From NCBI RefSeq assembly GCF_018446385.1, contig NC_056000.1, forward strand, positions 49,136,722 through 49,200,721: a stretch of DNA of 64,000 bases, in the 5' to 3' direction. Below, in pieces: positions 23,250 to 33,365 of this stretch (position 1 is the stretch's first letter; each line of letters opens with the position of its first letter). This DNA comes from Zingiber officinale (taxonomy: Eukaryota > Streptophyta > Magnoliopsida > Zingiberales > Zingiberaceae). Both the position numbers and the translations under genes were made by a program. The notes beneath the pieces are model-generated. The model was given only the letters and a program-made list of their open reading frames with translations, had not been told where the DNA came from and searched no databases.

Positions 23250-23457
23250 CGGATGGATTGCCGTTGTCGTCGTTAAGCACGAGCCAGGGGCTCTGCCCGC
23301 GGAACTTAAAGCATTTGCCACGCGAGGATAGATCGCTGATGGCAGCGGACCACGAAGCACAGATGACAGCCGACCGGAGAAATTGAGGAAGGAAGAGTTT
23401 GGAGAAGATGAGGGAGAAGAGATCCAGTGGAAGATCAGACCAGCAGCCACCAATCAT
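23250..23457 (-). pseudogene. F-box/DUF295 pseudogene 2, 5' part
   Basis: The minus-strand frame starts at 23457 or nearby and encodes an F-box (WSDLPLDLFSLIFSKLFLP, then ASWSAAISDL) and the following RGQSPWLVLND. It closely resembles residues 8-75 of the intact paralogue. It stops in NPSV, where the copia element inserted. The downstream half is at 5896-6651. Confidence 0.85.
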
Positions 23458-24616
23458 GGCCAGTCGAGGAGAATCAACCTACCAGAGACGTACGTGAATG
23501 TGACAGCGATGAAGCAGGCGACGGCTTCCTCCTAAAATTTGTCACATCGTTTCTCAAGGAATTCTTTCCAAATTTTACATTTTTTCTTTCTAAAATTCCC
23601 GATCACCTGTGTGATTTTATAGAAAAAAATTTGATAAAATTTAAACAATATCTTTCTTAATTTTGAAAACAAAATATTAAACAATAATTCAATATAAAAC
23701 TAAAAAGGAAAAAAATATTGATCCAGATAATACTGATCTACGGTGATCACACCGTAACCGGGGCTACGTAAAACTAAAAATGGAAAAATCTACCAATGGT
23801 AAATGATTTAGTAAATTTTGATTATAATGTTTAACGCATGTATGGAAGCTTGCCGAAAGAATCAAATTCACAGTCGTGAAAATCAATTTATTCGTAATTT
23901 CATCAAAAATTCATTTTGAATTATGTTTCGGATTTCTTTTAATACATTATATTTTATATAACTAAAATACATTAATAGTTCCATAATAAATCTCAGAAAT
24001 ATGCCACCAACAACTGTGTTAAGTGTTAAGTATTCGTGCAATCAATCTTTTGATATTTATTTTACAATATATTTAAAGTAGTATAGTCATTACTAATAAG
24101 GATGGAAGTGAATCCTAATTAGTGAGAAAAGAAAACCTTAAGAAAATAAATTTTAAATAGTAAAAAGTCTTGAAAAATTCAAAATAAAATTTTAAGGGAG
24201 TGAACCCTAAATAAGAAGTATTGAAGAAATAAGTCTGGAAGAAATAAGTTACAGATAAATGTGGTCGAAAGATCGACAATGCACGGATTCAAATTCTCTT
24301 ATCGTCAGAAACGTCTAGCTCCGTCCATGGTTACAAAGAGTAAAAATATTAGATATTCAACATATTTCTTGATTTTTCATTATTTCAGGTAACTTTATTA
24401 ATCCCTATTTGAATTTAGGAATTATTTGCTAGTTATATTAAATTAATTACAGTCACATTAGTTAGCTGTAAATAATAAATAATAATCAAAATTACAGCAT
24501 AAACATTGCATGGAAAGAAAAAAGAGCATAAAACACTATAATTTTTTTTAAAAAAAATTGAAAGACACTGATTGATATAAATTAAATAGTTATAACATAA
24601 AATTAAACAGTAGGAT
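23458..24616. other. AT-rich spacer between F-box loci
   Basis: No gene or clear mobile element is seen. Immediately upstream of pseudogene 2 (23458-23620) the sequence parallels the 5' flank of the intact gene (25940-26110), including ttctttccaaattttac. The remainder is AT-rich, and 24480-24616 matches the 3' flank repeated at 2880-2975 and 5950-6040. Confidence 0.5.
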
Positions 24617-25939
24617 CTAATTAATGGAGCTTGAGGAAGGCTGCCAATATAATCGGACGGAAGTCTTGTCTGTGGAAAAGTCAATTGAATTGGGATAATT
24701 CAGAAAATGTCTGAACCATTCTCGTTCAAAAAGCATTGGTTCTCCTGGAATCTCTATCAGACCGTAGTCGTCATCCGTGATATATATAGAATTAGGCGTC
24801 AAATGTACTGGAAAATCATAAGGAGAAAAGCCAAGTGGGTCGCGGCCGCCCAAGAAGATGACCAAGTCTCCCAAGTCCTTGGCTTCTTCCCTCAGCATCG
24901 AGGCTTCCTTATCCACCACCGCACTGTATCCGCTGTCTGAGAAGATAATAAACTCTTCCATGTCCATCGTTTTTTCTACTCTTAGTCTTTTAGGTGGCTT
25001 CTCCTCCTCCTCCTCATCTATCACCCTGTAAACCTTGACAGAGATGGTCTCCCAATAATTTTCAAATCTCTCCCTCCAAATACTCAAAAGATCCCCTCGA
25101 GGAGTCTCGAAAAAGTAATGGTAGTGTAGTTCGCTACGATCGACCACTCTAAATCTGGGCATCTCGTCATGTTGAATTCGGCGAGCCGCCTCGTCCAAGT
25201 CACAAACATACACTACCGAGTGTAGTGTGCTCATATACAGTTTCCCTTTATGGAAGGCTGTATTTTCAATAAAATTGGGGTGGTTGCGTAACTCCAACCA
25301 TTTCTTATCGTCGCCGGAGCTGATGAAAAAGATTCTCCCGGGAGAATGTTGGATAACCGCGACTGTGTAGCCATCTCCGAGCGACGGATCAGCAGATAGG
25401 ATTGCTTTGAGGCGAAACTGTTCTAGACAATTGATATAACTGTAACCACACCGTACCTGCTCTTCTTCGTTCATTAGTATCTTGAAGCCGATTAGGCGCC
25501 CTGCACTGTCGCGGATGGATTGGGTGTGCTCGTAGGGGAAGACGACGCCAGGGAGGTCAATCTGTGCGCCGATGATCGGGTTCAGCAGTTGAACCCGTAG
25601 GCGGGCGTCCATCGTGATGATCCAACCGTGAGCAGAGCCGAGGAACAATCGGTCGGTTATGGGAGGGTCCGGGACGGGGATGGTGTACTCCCTTGCCTCG
25701 TCCAAGGCGTAGAAGGTGACGACGACGGATGGATTGTCGTCGTTGTTAAGCACGAGCCAGGGGCTCTGCCCGCGGAACTTAACGCATCTGCCGCGCGCGG
25801 ACAGATCGCCGACGGCAGATGACCACGAAGCACAGACGGCGGCCGACCGGAGAAATTGAGGAAGGGAGAGTTTGGAGAAGATGAGGGAGAAGAGATCCAG
25901 CGGCAGATCAGACCAGCCGCCGACAGTAGTCATGGTCAT
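24617..25939 (-). CDS. F-box protein, DUF295 family (intact)
   Basis: A single-exon protein of 440 aa. I start at the internal Met (MTMTTVGGWSDLPLDLF), because it lies just before the F-box and a similar start is used in the pseudogene. An upstream in-frame Met at 26017 would add 26 residues. The F-box spans residues 8-50. The DUF295 region follows: RGQSPWLVL, GSAHGWIITMDARL, VIQHSPGRIFFIS, FHKGKLYMSTL and FETPRGDLLSIWRE. It ends with a conserved LTPNSIYITDDD near residue 400. An acidic EEEEEKPPKR linker is at about 320. F-box proteins bind SKP1 in SCF ubiquitin ligases; DUF295 is the likely substrate side, function unknown. Two decayed relatives lie to the left, so this is the surviving member of the cluster. 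Confidence 0.9.
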   Translation of the reverse strand: MTMTTVGGWSDLPLDLFSLIFSKLSLPQFLRSAAVCASWSSAVGDLSARGRCVKFRGQSPWLVLNNDDNPSVVVTFYALDEAREYTIPVPDPPITDRLFLGSAHGWIITMDARLRVQLLNPIIGAQIDLPGVVFPYEHTQSIRDSAGRLIGFKILMNEEEQVRCGYSYINCLEQFRLKAILSADPSLGDGYTVAVIQHSPGRIFFISSGDDKKWLELRNHPNFIENTAFHKGKLYMSTLHSVVYVCDLDEAARRIQHDEMPRFRVVDRSELHYHYFFETPRGDLLSIWRERFENYWETISVKVYRVIDEEEEEKPPKRLRVEKTMDMEEFIIFSDSGYSAVVDKEASMLREEAKDLGDLVIFLGGRDPLGFSPYDFPVHLTPNSIYITDDDYGLIEIPGEPMLFEREWFRHFLNYPNSIDFSTDKTSVRLYWQPSSSSIN

Positions 25940-26269
25940 GGGAGAATCCACCAGAGATATATGAATGTGACGGCGATAACTCAGACGACGACTGCTTTCC
26001 CCGTATTTTATAATCATGTTTCAGGGTTCTTCGAGTATTTCTTTCCAAATTTTACTCGTAATCCTGATTTTTTTCCTTGAATTCCCGATCACATGTGGTA
26101 TTTTATGGAAACAAAGTTGATAAAATTCAGACAATATCTGTCTTAATTTTAGAAACAAGATTAAACAATAATTTTAAGTAAAAGCGGAAAGAAGAATTTA
26201 TATGATTACTTAATTTAATTATAATATTTTTCACAATGACACAGTACATAGAGGAGGGGCTCGATAAGG

Positions 26270-27190
26270 TTAAAAAATTAATAGTCAAAGGAGCGTGACA
26301 GTCAATAGTCAAGAAGACATATCGGTCAATAGTCAAGAAGACGTGATAATCGAAAGTCAAGAGAACGTGACAGTCAATAGTCAAGGGAAAGTTGCAGTCA
26401 GAATTCAAGGAGACGTAACAGTCAACAGGCAAAGAAGAATGAAGTTAGATCACCTCACATCATCATAATTCCTGGTCAGCCACAGGAAGGGCATGCCCCA
26501 GATCTGAGACGTAAGACATAGCGTGGACTAGTTCCTGACCTGCCCCAATTGATCGAACTTCCCCAGCTCGGACTACGTAGACGGGCTTGGTACTTTCACT
26601 AAGACAATTACCGGTTGGCTCTTCAGTAATCAAGATGTGAAAGATGGCTCCCTCGCTACAGTCTCAAATAAAACCCGGTCGGTTCATCACAACCCATCCT
26701 CCTCATTAAGACTCCAGCATGGTGGTACATCTGAAAGGTCATCCCAAACTGGTTGTAGCTAAATATGGACAGAACAGAAAGCGCTAAGCGATAACAATGT
26801 CAAGGAATCGTAACCTCTTGTCAGATAATAACTGTCATACGTCAAGGAATATTCCAGTGGTCTGCTATCATCGGCAAATGGAACCTTCCGTCCACCAATA
26901 GGAGGCCACCGTACGTCCTCTCTCTCACTCGACAAGCCCTGACACCTGACATTCTCTGACAATATGCAGGTTCTGAAGGTATGTAGCGTCATGTAAAAAG
27001 GGAGGTCCTCTTTCTTAGCCAGGTACACACACATATGCACTCGTCTTCAACAGTTCTTTTTCCATCGTACACTGTTTTTATGGGGAAAAGGACCTGAATT
27101 GAACATCGGAGGGCCTGCACTGGGGATTTTTTCCCTGGTTTCTGATCTCTAACACTCTGGGTGCTTGTCTGAGTGTGTGCAAAGTTCAGG
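26270..27190 (+). mobile_element. Partial gypsy-type LTR
   Basis: About 900 bp, homologous to the minus-strand LTR starting at 60366. Shared blocks are tcaaggaatcgtaac, ctgacattc, a gtaaaaaggga TATA region (27005), tcggagggcctg and a tttttccctggtttct block (27130). It stops at 27185 before the last 230 bp of the other copy. Its left part (26272-26432) is a minisatellite of about 28 bp with agtcaatagtcaagaagacgt-like units. No flanking duplication was found, so it is probably a truncated LTR. Confidence 0.65.
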
Positions 27191-27959
27191 TACTACTAAT
27201 CCTTATACTATATATCAGAGATTCTCATGCGGAAGTTGACTTTTTGGACATGCATACATCGACTACTTAATCTCTTTGTCAACATCAACGCTATCTCCGT
27301 CTGACTCAGATTCTGAATAAGAATATCAGTCAATTTGATAGCTGACTGTATCAAATAGGATAGTCGTAATTATTTTTTGTTAAAAAAAAATAAATTTATA
27401 ATCATGCAAATCAATTTATTTAATTAAATTCATTTTAAATTATGTTTCAGATTTCTTTTAATATATTATATTTTATTTAACTAAAATATATTAATAATTC
27501 TGTAACAAATAGGTTTACTAAAATTTAAAATGGATTTTAATTCTATTTCAGAAATATATTGCTAAAGGTTTTTTTTTAAGTGTCTTACACTTTCACATCA
27601 AATCTAACGTTAAGTATATTCTTTTTCACTTTGCTTGTCTTTGGGATGGTTAGTGAAATAGGCTGAATTCTTTGTCAACGTCGAAAAATCCCTAATTGAG
27701 AGGAATAATGACTCATTTATGTCTAGAAATACAGCCCAATTGCATAATTCTTTGACTTCTTTGCACTTAGCTGTCTTGTAGCTTCACCCAAAAGATGTGT
27801 GGCCAGGATCTTTTATATCAATCATTTTAAAAAATTTAAATTGGTCGGTTCTTTCTTGATAGATTGGGTCAGCACTCGGGCTGTAAGAAGTCGACTAGTA
27901 TATCAAACATCTCACGTGCTATCAACAATTCCTCAACTGTGCTCCCACGGGCTGGATCA
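27191..27959. other. AT-rich spacer
   Basis: No gene is visible. The sequence around 27825-27900 (aaattggtcggttctttctt) recurs with changes at 28608-28685 (aaattggtctgttttttctt), a dispersed duplication about 780 bp apart. Confidence 0.4.
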
Positions 27960-28160
27960 GCTGGTAAGTTGTCTGATTATTTGTTCAAATGGTCAAAGGT
28001 CAAGGGTCGCCAGTTGCACACGGGAATAATATTCTTGGTCTATTGGTCAAAAACTCCTAAGACCCCAGTCAATTTTCCAGCCCAGGATTCATCGTAATTT
28101 ACTCCCTCTGAAATCCTGGGGGGCCAGGCTCAGGGGCCGCTAGGGTGACGATTCCACCTT
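27960..28160 (+). mobile_element. Degenerate SINE fragment
   Basis: The 3' part (28096-28155) matches the end of the SINE at 22418-22616: atttactccctc, then ggggccgct, gattccaccttt. The 5' part is eroded; a gtcaagggtcgcc near 27998 may be the remains of a B box. No target duplication was seen. Confidence 0.55.
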
Positions 28161-29085
28161 TTACTCAAACAATACCTCACCTGTGGATTCCGTACCAGCA
28201 AAAAAATCATTACGGACATTAACTGTAAAGACAAAAATTAAATACGATGCACTCAATTATCTTCGGTGGTTATATTAACCACTGATTATAAAATCTGTTG
28301 TTAAATTAGTGATCAATTTTAAAATAAGTCGCTAATTAATGGTTGAATACATTTTTCGATGGTTAAACACCATTAAATATAAATATTTAAATAAAATGAT
28401 AAAAAATAAAATTCCAAAAATATTTACGCTGATATTTTATTGTACCACAAAGCCAAATAAATTGGATGAAAAATTTCAAAATTTATTAAAGAGATAAATA
28501 AATGACGATATAAATATAGATATATCATTGTGTCATAAAAAATGTTTTTTTTTTCAAAAAAAAAACATCAATGCAATATACATTACAATAGTAGCGATAA
28601 ATAGTTTGAAAATTTTAAAATTGGTCTGTTTTTTCTTATAGATGGGTTGGGCTGAGAAATGTTGATTGGGATATCAACCAACCGAGTGAGGTCAAAAAGA
28701 AGAATATGGGCATCGCAATCCATTGTATAAAAAATCATAGCTTTAACAAACAAGGCCTCTTAGCTTCCACGCTGATCCACCGCACCCGGGGGGCACGTGA
28801 CCGCTAAAGATGCATTATCTCCATATATTAGTGTTGCGCTGAATGAGTTAGAATAAGTTACTAAAATAGTTTTGAATAAGTCGGGGAAAGGTTGATAGCG
28901 AGGGGAGCTGAGCATTCATTATGGGATTGTAATTGATGTGTTTTGATTTTCATTGACAAATGCCAAGGAAGATCCAATCACCTTATCATCGTGGATACAC
29001 GAAAAGCAAACCTTGGCGGTCTATGGAAGACAAAGATATGAGAAGATGTGTGAACTAGTTAGAGTTACGGGAGACCACGTGCTTA
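28161..29085. other. AT-rich spacer with CACTA-like subterminal sequence
   Basis: The sequence at 28265-28380 (gtggttaaccactg-type and aagtcgctaatt motifs) resembles subterminal repeats of plant CACTA elements, but no CACTA terminus is present here. No gene is visible. Confidence 0.35.
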
Positions 29086-29741
29086 GAGCATCTCCAATGC
29101 AAACTTTGTGAAAGATTTGTAAAATTGAAAAACCTTACCAAAAAAGTTTTTATGATTGTGTAGGTGAAGTTTGGGGTTTTAATTCAAGAGCAAGTTTGAA
29201 TTTTCAAACTTATTTTTTTCTCTTAAAAGTAAAGTCTATAATTAATGTGCATGATTGATCATTTCCAGATAATTAAAAATAAATTATTTGATGTAACATT
29301 TAATTATAATATTTTATTTCATAAATAGTTAATAATAATTAAAGTGGTATTTTTTCTTTTGAAAATAAATATATTTGAGATAAGTTAAAAAAAATATAGA
29401 AATAATTATAATTAAAGTAAAATCATAAATTTATTAATTTATTAATTTAAAAGTATAAATTTAATTAAATTAAACTCATAAATTTATTAATTAAAAATTA
29501 TAAATAAATTAAATCAAAATCATAAATTAATTAAAATATTAAATGAAAATTATATAGATATATTAAATGAAAAATTAATAAATAAAAATATATGATTTAT
29601 AATGTAGGATACAAAAAAAATTGTATGGAGGCTTTTTCACTGTGGAGATAATAGTAGGTGTTTATACTTGTGATATGGCATGATGTGACATATTGAAAAT
29701 TGTAAAAAAGTTCATTGAGGGGTTTAACCATTAGAGATGCC
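29086..29741. mobile_element. Tourist-like MITE, TTA target duplication
   Basis: The ends are gagcatctccaatg and cattagagatgcc, which are inverted repeats, flanked by TTA (29083-29085 and 29742-29744). The interior is very AT-rich. A second copy of the right 90 bp follows directly (29745-29836, ending caattggagatgccc before ttag), so the right end is duplicated. Confidence 0.72.
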
Positions 29742-29919
29742 TTAAGAGTTTTTTATACTTGTGATGTGGCATTGATGTGACATATTGGAAACTACAAAAA
29801 AGCTTATTGAAAGGTTTAACAATTGGAGATGCCCTTAGCAGGCTTGGTATAATTACTGCTCCGTTTATTGTTGAGCACCAGCTCATGCAAACTGCAGAGA
29901 ATACGGCACGATTGAAGCA

Positions 29920-30159
29920 CACTACAAGAAAACTTAATTTAATGACAGAAATAAAATGCAGTCCTTAAATAACAACCAAATAAAATTTTCTATTCCAAAT
30001 TAGCAACCGATTAAAAATATCGATAACTAATATAACGATCGAAAATAATTCTATATCTATTTTTAAATTTATTTTGCTTGTTAATTAGCGTAAAATAACG
30101 ACTACTTAATTAGCTACTTGATGGTATTCAGATTTATTCTTGAGCTTCCTATGTTGATA
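29920..30159 (+). mobile_element. CACTA (En/Spm) transposon end
   Basis: The sequence CACTACAAGAAAA at 29920 is the standard CACTA terminus, and subterminal aaccgattaaaaat / ttagcgtaaaataacgac motifs follow. I found no matching tcttgtagtg end in the window, so the element is truncated or its other end is eroded. Confidence 0.6.
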
Positions 30160-30665
30160 AAATCTTCTCCCAAGCAATCTATTCTCGGTTGCTTCAGTAA
30201 TATTGTTTGGTTGTTACAATAACAATGCTACAGTGCCTTGCTCTGCAAAATCATATTATCCTCTCGAGCAATCCATTCTCGGCTACTACAAGACTCTACT
30301 ACAGTAACATGACTCAGCAACCGTTATAGTAACATTGCTCGGGTGATACAATAGCTCTATTATAATAACATTGCTACAGTTCCTTACTTCACAAGCCAAA
30401 TTACTCTCCGGGCCAATCCATTGCTCAACTGCTACAATAACTCTGTTATAGTAACATTACTACAATACCTTACTCTACAAGCTAGATTACTTTCCCGACC
30501 AATCTATTGTTTGGCTGCTACAACAATATTACTATAGTACCTTACTCCACAAGTCATATCGCTCTCCTCAATCCATTACTTGCTTGCTAGAGTAACATTG
30601 TACAATATATTGCTATAGTGTCTGCTCCACAAACCAAATCACTCTCCCAGCTAATTCATTGCTCA
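30160..30665. repeat. Degenerate tandem repeat
   Basis: About four diverged units of 90-130 bp share ccaatccattgctcggctgctacaa-like text (kept here under 20-base blocks: caatccattgctc, gctacaataac, cattgctacagt, ttactccacaag). No coding frame is present. Confidence 0.6.
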
Positions 30666-30899
30666 ACTACTATCAGGGATGGTCCTAGACTTTGAAGGGT
30701 CCGGTGCAAAAAAATAATAATAAATGGGTCCTTTAAATTCATATAAAAAATAATAAAAATGATACTATATAAATAATTCGTCAACAGAACACATAAACTA
30801 AAAGTCATAATAATGAAAACATTATATTCAATGTTGTTAATACTCAGTATTAGAAAATGAAAAAGAACTATTACAATTAACTATGAAAAACTGATCTTT

Positions 30900-31910
30900 T
30901 TACGGTTTTATTTGCAAAGTCATCGATCAATTTTTCACAATTGAATTTTTTTAAAAACTCACTCTCAATCGAAATCATAGTTAATGCATTCAATCTTGTT
31001 TGGGTCATGGTTCATCTCAAATAAGATTTCAACTACTTCAATTTAGAAAAACTTCTTTCTGCAAATGTGACAGTCACCGAAATAATTAATAATATCTTGT
31101 ATGCAATGAATGAATTCGGGAAACGATTCATTCTTTACAAAAAAAAATAGTATTTCACTTGCTATTTTTATTTCCTTTGGTAGAATATGTTGTATCATTT
31201 TCAGTTCTTGATATAAGTCATCTCCATCCAAATCTGAAACATCTTGTCATGTATCCTTTTTTCTTTGTACTTTCCTTTCAAGATTCTTGCAACGAGCTTT
31301 CAAGTCCTCATTAATCAATGAACTCAACTTTTCAACAGTGAAAAGAAATCCAAAAAGATCTTCATATTCCTCATATTACTCAAACCTTTTCTTCAATGAT
31401 CCAATTGCTTGATCTACTATAAACAAGAAATAATGAACTCTAAAAGCTTCGTCGACAGATCCTTGAGGTAGTTTTGAAGACTTACATGTAACCTCATCAA
31501 AATGTCTTTTTTATATATATATCTTTTTTAAGGAAAAACAGGATCAATCTCTATTGTTGAAGCAAGTTCTTTTGTTGTATTGATAGCTAGTCCAAATCCA
31601 GATTCTCTATACTCTTTAAAAGAAGCAATTAACCCCTTGACCTTGGTCATAGCAACGTCAATAATCATGTTTTCAGATTGTAAGCCTTTGCTAACAATAT
31701 TAATTTTATCCAATATGTCATACCAAATATTTCCAAGTTCAAATATTGCTAAAGACTTAGTTTTACTTCTTATTTTAGAGTTAGTGCATTTTTCTTCTGC
31801 AACTTGAAGTAAAACTTCTATGATTTGTTGAGCTTGAAGTACCACTGCTTTTACACTTTCGGTACAACTTCCTCATCGAGTGATTGACAATGTCTTGAGA
31901 GTTAAACCTT
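30900..31910 (-). pseudogene. hAT transposase, C-terminal part
   Basis: Resumes after the insertion with KGLTLKTLSITR, the counterpart of the conserved LTLKPLSQTRWE motif, but with a stop in place of W. It then reads VVLQAQQIIEVLLQVAEEK and FGLAINTTKELAST, has stops near 31526 and further on, and ends in remnants of the hAT dimerisation domain (SFPEFIHCIQDIINYF at about 31100). Multiple stops make it non-functional. Confidence 0.75.
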
Positions 31911-31915
31911 TTACC

Positions 31916-33365
31916 TGTTAGGACCAAAAGTAGCTAGAGGGGGGGGTGAATAGCTCGTCGCGTTCGCTCGGTGCTCGGCGTTGCTTGTTCCTTCAAAGAT
32001 GTGCAGCGGAAAATACAGAAACAAACACACAACGCTAACACAGTTGGTTTTACTTGGTATCCACCTCACAAGAGGTGACTAATCCAAGGATCCACACCAA
32101 CACACACACCCTCCACTAAATAAAACTCTCCTTTATGGTAACTACCAAGGGCGGAGAAGCCCTACAAGACTCAATACAAGAAGAGAGGGAAAGGATACAA
32201 GAAGTACAAGCTTACAAGCTTACAATGAGTACAAAACCCTAACCCTAGCTTCTCTTCTTGGCTTTGATCCGCCTCTTCCAAGATCCTTCAAGAACTGGCG
32301 ATCTGATCTTTGAGAGCGCTGTGGAGGAGCTGGCGAGTAATCTGGAGTTAATCGGAGAAGCGATACCGCAGCCATCGAATGCCTGCAGCTATAAACGATG
32401 CCAACGGTCGGATCCCGATCGATTCGAATGTTCCCAATCGATCGGGGAGGCTTTGGATCGATCCACGGATCGATCCAGAGCGCCTGCTCGAAAGCGCTGG
32501 ATCGATCCACGGATCGATCCAGCTTATCGCGCGAGCAAGCCCCCAATCGATCCATCGATCGATTGGGACCTCCGATCGATCCACGGATCGATCCGAGGCT
32601 CTCTGGCCGTCTAGATCGATCCACCGATCGATCCAGAGCCCGGATTGATCCATCGATCGATCCAAAGACTTGATTTTGTCCAAAACCAAGTCCCAAACCT
32701 CCCAAACCAACATCCGGTCAACCTTGACTGTTGGTATGTCATGCCTAGCATCTAGTCACCCTTGACCTGCTAGGACTCCTTTACCAAGTGTCCCACAATC
32801 CTTTGACCCACTTGACTTTTCTCTCTCAAGTATCCGGTCAATCCTTCGACCTACTTGGACTTTTCTTTCATGCCAAGTATCCACCAATCCTTTGACCTAC
32901 TTGGATTTTCCAACAACCTGATGTCCGATCATCCTTGATCCATCCGGATTTTCCCTTGCCCGGCTTCACTCACTGTGACTTTCACCTAGCTTCACTCACT
33001 AGGTTTTCTATCCGCCTAGCTTCACCACTAGGACTTTCACCGCTTCACTCACCAGATTTCCATCCGCCTAGCTTCACTCACTAGGACTTTCACCCAGCTT
33101 CACTCACCAGATTTCCATCCGCCTCGCTTCACTCACGTGACTTTTTCCTCTCGGCTTCACTCACCGTGACTTCTCATACTGCCTAGCTTCACCACTAGGT
33201 CTTTCATTTTGCCTAACATCCCGCTTAGGACTTACCAAGTATCCAACAACCTTGACCTACTTGACTCTTCTTCAATCAATATCTTATTGTCAAACATCTA
33301 AACTCAAACCAAGACTCAGCTTGGTTACCCAGGTCAACCTTGACCTGAGGGATATTGCACCAACA
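31916..33365 (-). repeat. 3' LTR of the gag-only element
   Basis: Contains a dense cluster of inverted GGATCGATCC units (about 32450-32665) and an array of about 28-bp and 56-bp units based on cttcactcactagg / cttcactcaccag (about 32960-33215). It is nearly the same as 37649-39184 but shorter by indels in these repeats. Confidence 0.88.

Noticed and set aside
30160-30665. Possible CRISPR-like array
   Set aside because: The repeats are degenerate, of unequal length and without unique spacers, in a eukaryotic repeat region.
32220-32713. Overlapping open frames on both strands with Asp-Arg-Ser repeats
   Set aside because: They are translations of the GATCGATCC palindromes in the LTR; they are present on both strands and in three frames, with no start context.
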